A stretch of 22,160 bases of DNA, from NCBI GenBank assembly GCA_937876395.1, contig CALEIM010000139.1:1-22160 (forward strand), in the 5' to 3' direction. Positions 21,511-22,160 of this stretch are shown piece by piece. The notes beneath the pieces were generated by a model that was not told where the DNA came from, ran no database searches, and saw only the letters and a program-made list of their open reading frames with translations. Numbering within the stretch: position 1 is the first letter of the stretch; each line of letters opens with the position of its first letter. The translations under genes were made by a program, and so were the position numbers. The DNA is from an uncultured Wenzhouxiangella sp. GTDB lineage: Bacteria > Pseudomonadota > Gammaproteobacteria > Xanthomonadales > Wenzhouxiangellaceae.

Positions 21511-21548
21511 AAAAAGAAACCCCGTAACCACAGGTGGCTACGGGGTTT
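21511..21548 (-). terminator. Rho-independent terminator of the rRNA operon
   Basis: On the minus strand AAACCCCGTAGCCAC pairs with GTGGTTACGGGGTTT (one G-U pair) around a short loop and is followed by CTTTTT (21511-21516). It lies just downstream of the 5S 3' end. A further 14-bp palindrome GGAAGCCGGCTTCC (21493-21506) follows immediately. Confidence 0.88.
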
Positions 21549-21558
21549 CTGAAGTAAA

Positions 21559-21676
21559 TGCCTGGCAGTGACCTACTCTCACACGGCTAATGCCGCACTA
21601 CCATCGGCGCTGACGCGTTTCACTGCCGAGTTCGGGATGGGATCGGGTGGTTCCACGTCGCTATTGCCACCAGGCA
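21559..21676 (-). rRNA. rrf: 5S ribosomal RNA
   Basis: About 118 bases. The 5' end on the minus strand reads TGCCTGGTGGC and the 3' end TCACTGCCAGGCA, which pair as helix I. Internal conserved blocks are visible (GTGGAACCACCCGATCCCAT, CCGAACTCGG, AGTGAAACGC and GTGAGAGTAGG). Its position after 23S and before the terminator is the standard order. Confidence 0.95.
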
Positions 21677-21830
21677 AACTCAACTGTACACCGGCAAAAT
21701 ACCGGCACCGTTGATCCCGACCGTTTATGGTCGGGCTCTCTGCTAAAAGCAAAGAGACGGAATCTGTTCAAGAGCGCTGTCGTGTCAACGCAAGAGCGTG
21801 TTAAAACGCTCCAATTGGCTTTGGTGTTAT
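21677..21830 (-). other. 23S-5S transcribed spacer with processing stems
   Basis: The 154-base spacer holds a perfect 7-bp stem CCCGACC/GGTCGGG (21716-21735, loop of 6) and a shorter CCGG/CCGG stem (near 21691-21705). These are likely RNase processing structures. No tRNA gene is seen in the spacer. Confidence 0.55.

Positions 21831-22160
<330 letters not shown>

Noticed and set aside
21677..21830. tRNA gene in the 23S-5S spacer
   Set aside because: The hairpins do not form a cloverleaf and no T-loop GTTCGA-type sequence was found.

Overview
The window looks like a piece of a gammaproteobacterial chromosome of moderately high GC. Support for this is the protein types: an OxyR with C199/C208, PrpBC, a TypA/BipA, a cytosolic-type malate dehydrogenase, a YdbS/YdbT-like PH-domain pair and a PspB-like protein. 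The flavour is near Xanthomonadales/Wenzhouxiangella/Chromatiales, but I cannot fix the genus by eye. The left edge does not fit. About the first 500 bases are richer in GC and read like actinobacterial coding sequence. They fuse to the 3' end of trpS inside a short stretch of similarity, so the left edge is probably an assembly chimera, or less likely a real recombination scar.

Layout, left to right. (1) 2-223 is the 3' end of an unrecognised gene. 231-1433 (minus) is a hybrid: a tryptophanyl-tRNA synthetase core followed in frame by the last ~84 residues of an enoyl-CoA hydratase. (2) 1434-1828 is non-coding and holds a 167-bp inverted-repeat element and a promoter. (3) 1829-2947 is a RuBisCO-like protein (form IV), convergent with an acyl-CoA thioesterase. 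(4) 3398-5726 is a peroxide-defence block: ahpD and ahpC on the minus strand, divergent from oxyR, with a likely OxyR site over the oxyR promoter. (5) 5762-10329 is a tightly coupled four-gene minus-strand operon of the GldA-GldF-GldG ABC type plus a DUF4340 protein. (6) 10459-12384 (plus) holds an M14/AstE-like zinc hydrolase, a PspB-like small membrane protein and a DUF502 membrane protein. (7) 12492-16696 (minus) holds ydbS-like, ydbT-like, prpB and prpC. (8) typA (minus) and mdh (plus) diverge around a perfect palindrome that encloses a TATAAT box; a DUF4399 exported protein follows mdh. (9) 20157-21470 holds a C-terminal scrap that looks like a TonB-dependent receptor, then a complete 1.2-kb IS3-family element. 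(10) 21511-22160 is the end of an rRNA operon on the minus strand: 23S 3' part, 5S and terminator.

How genes work together: AhpC is probably reduced by AhpD and both controlled by OxyR. PrpB and PrpC are two steps of the methylcitrate cycle for propionyl-CoA, but no prpD or acnD/prpF is present here. The four ABC-operon proteins very likely form one membrane complex of unknown substrate. No CRISPR array, tRNA, prophage or toxin-antitoxin pair was seen. The items most worth a second look are the hybrid trpS junction, the RuBisCO-like protein with altered metal and phosphate-site residues, and the IS/receptor-scrap/rRNA junction.
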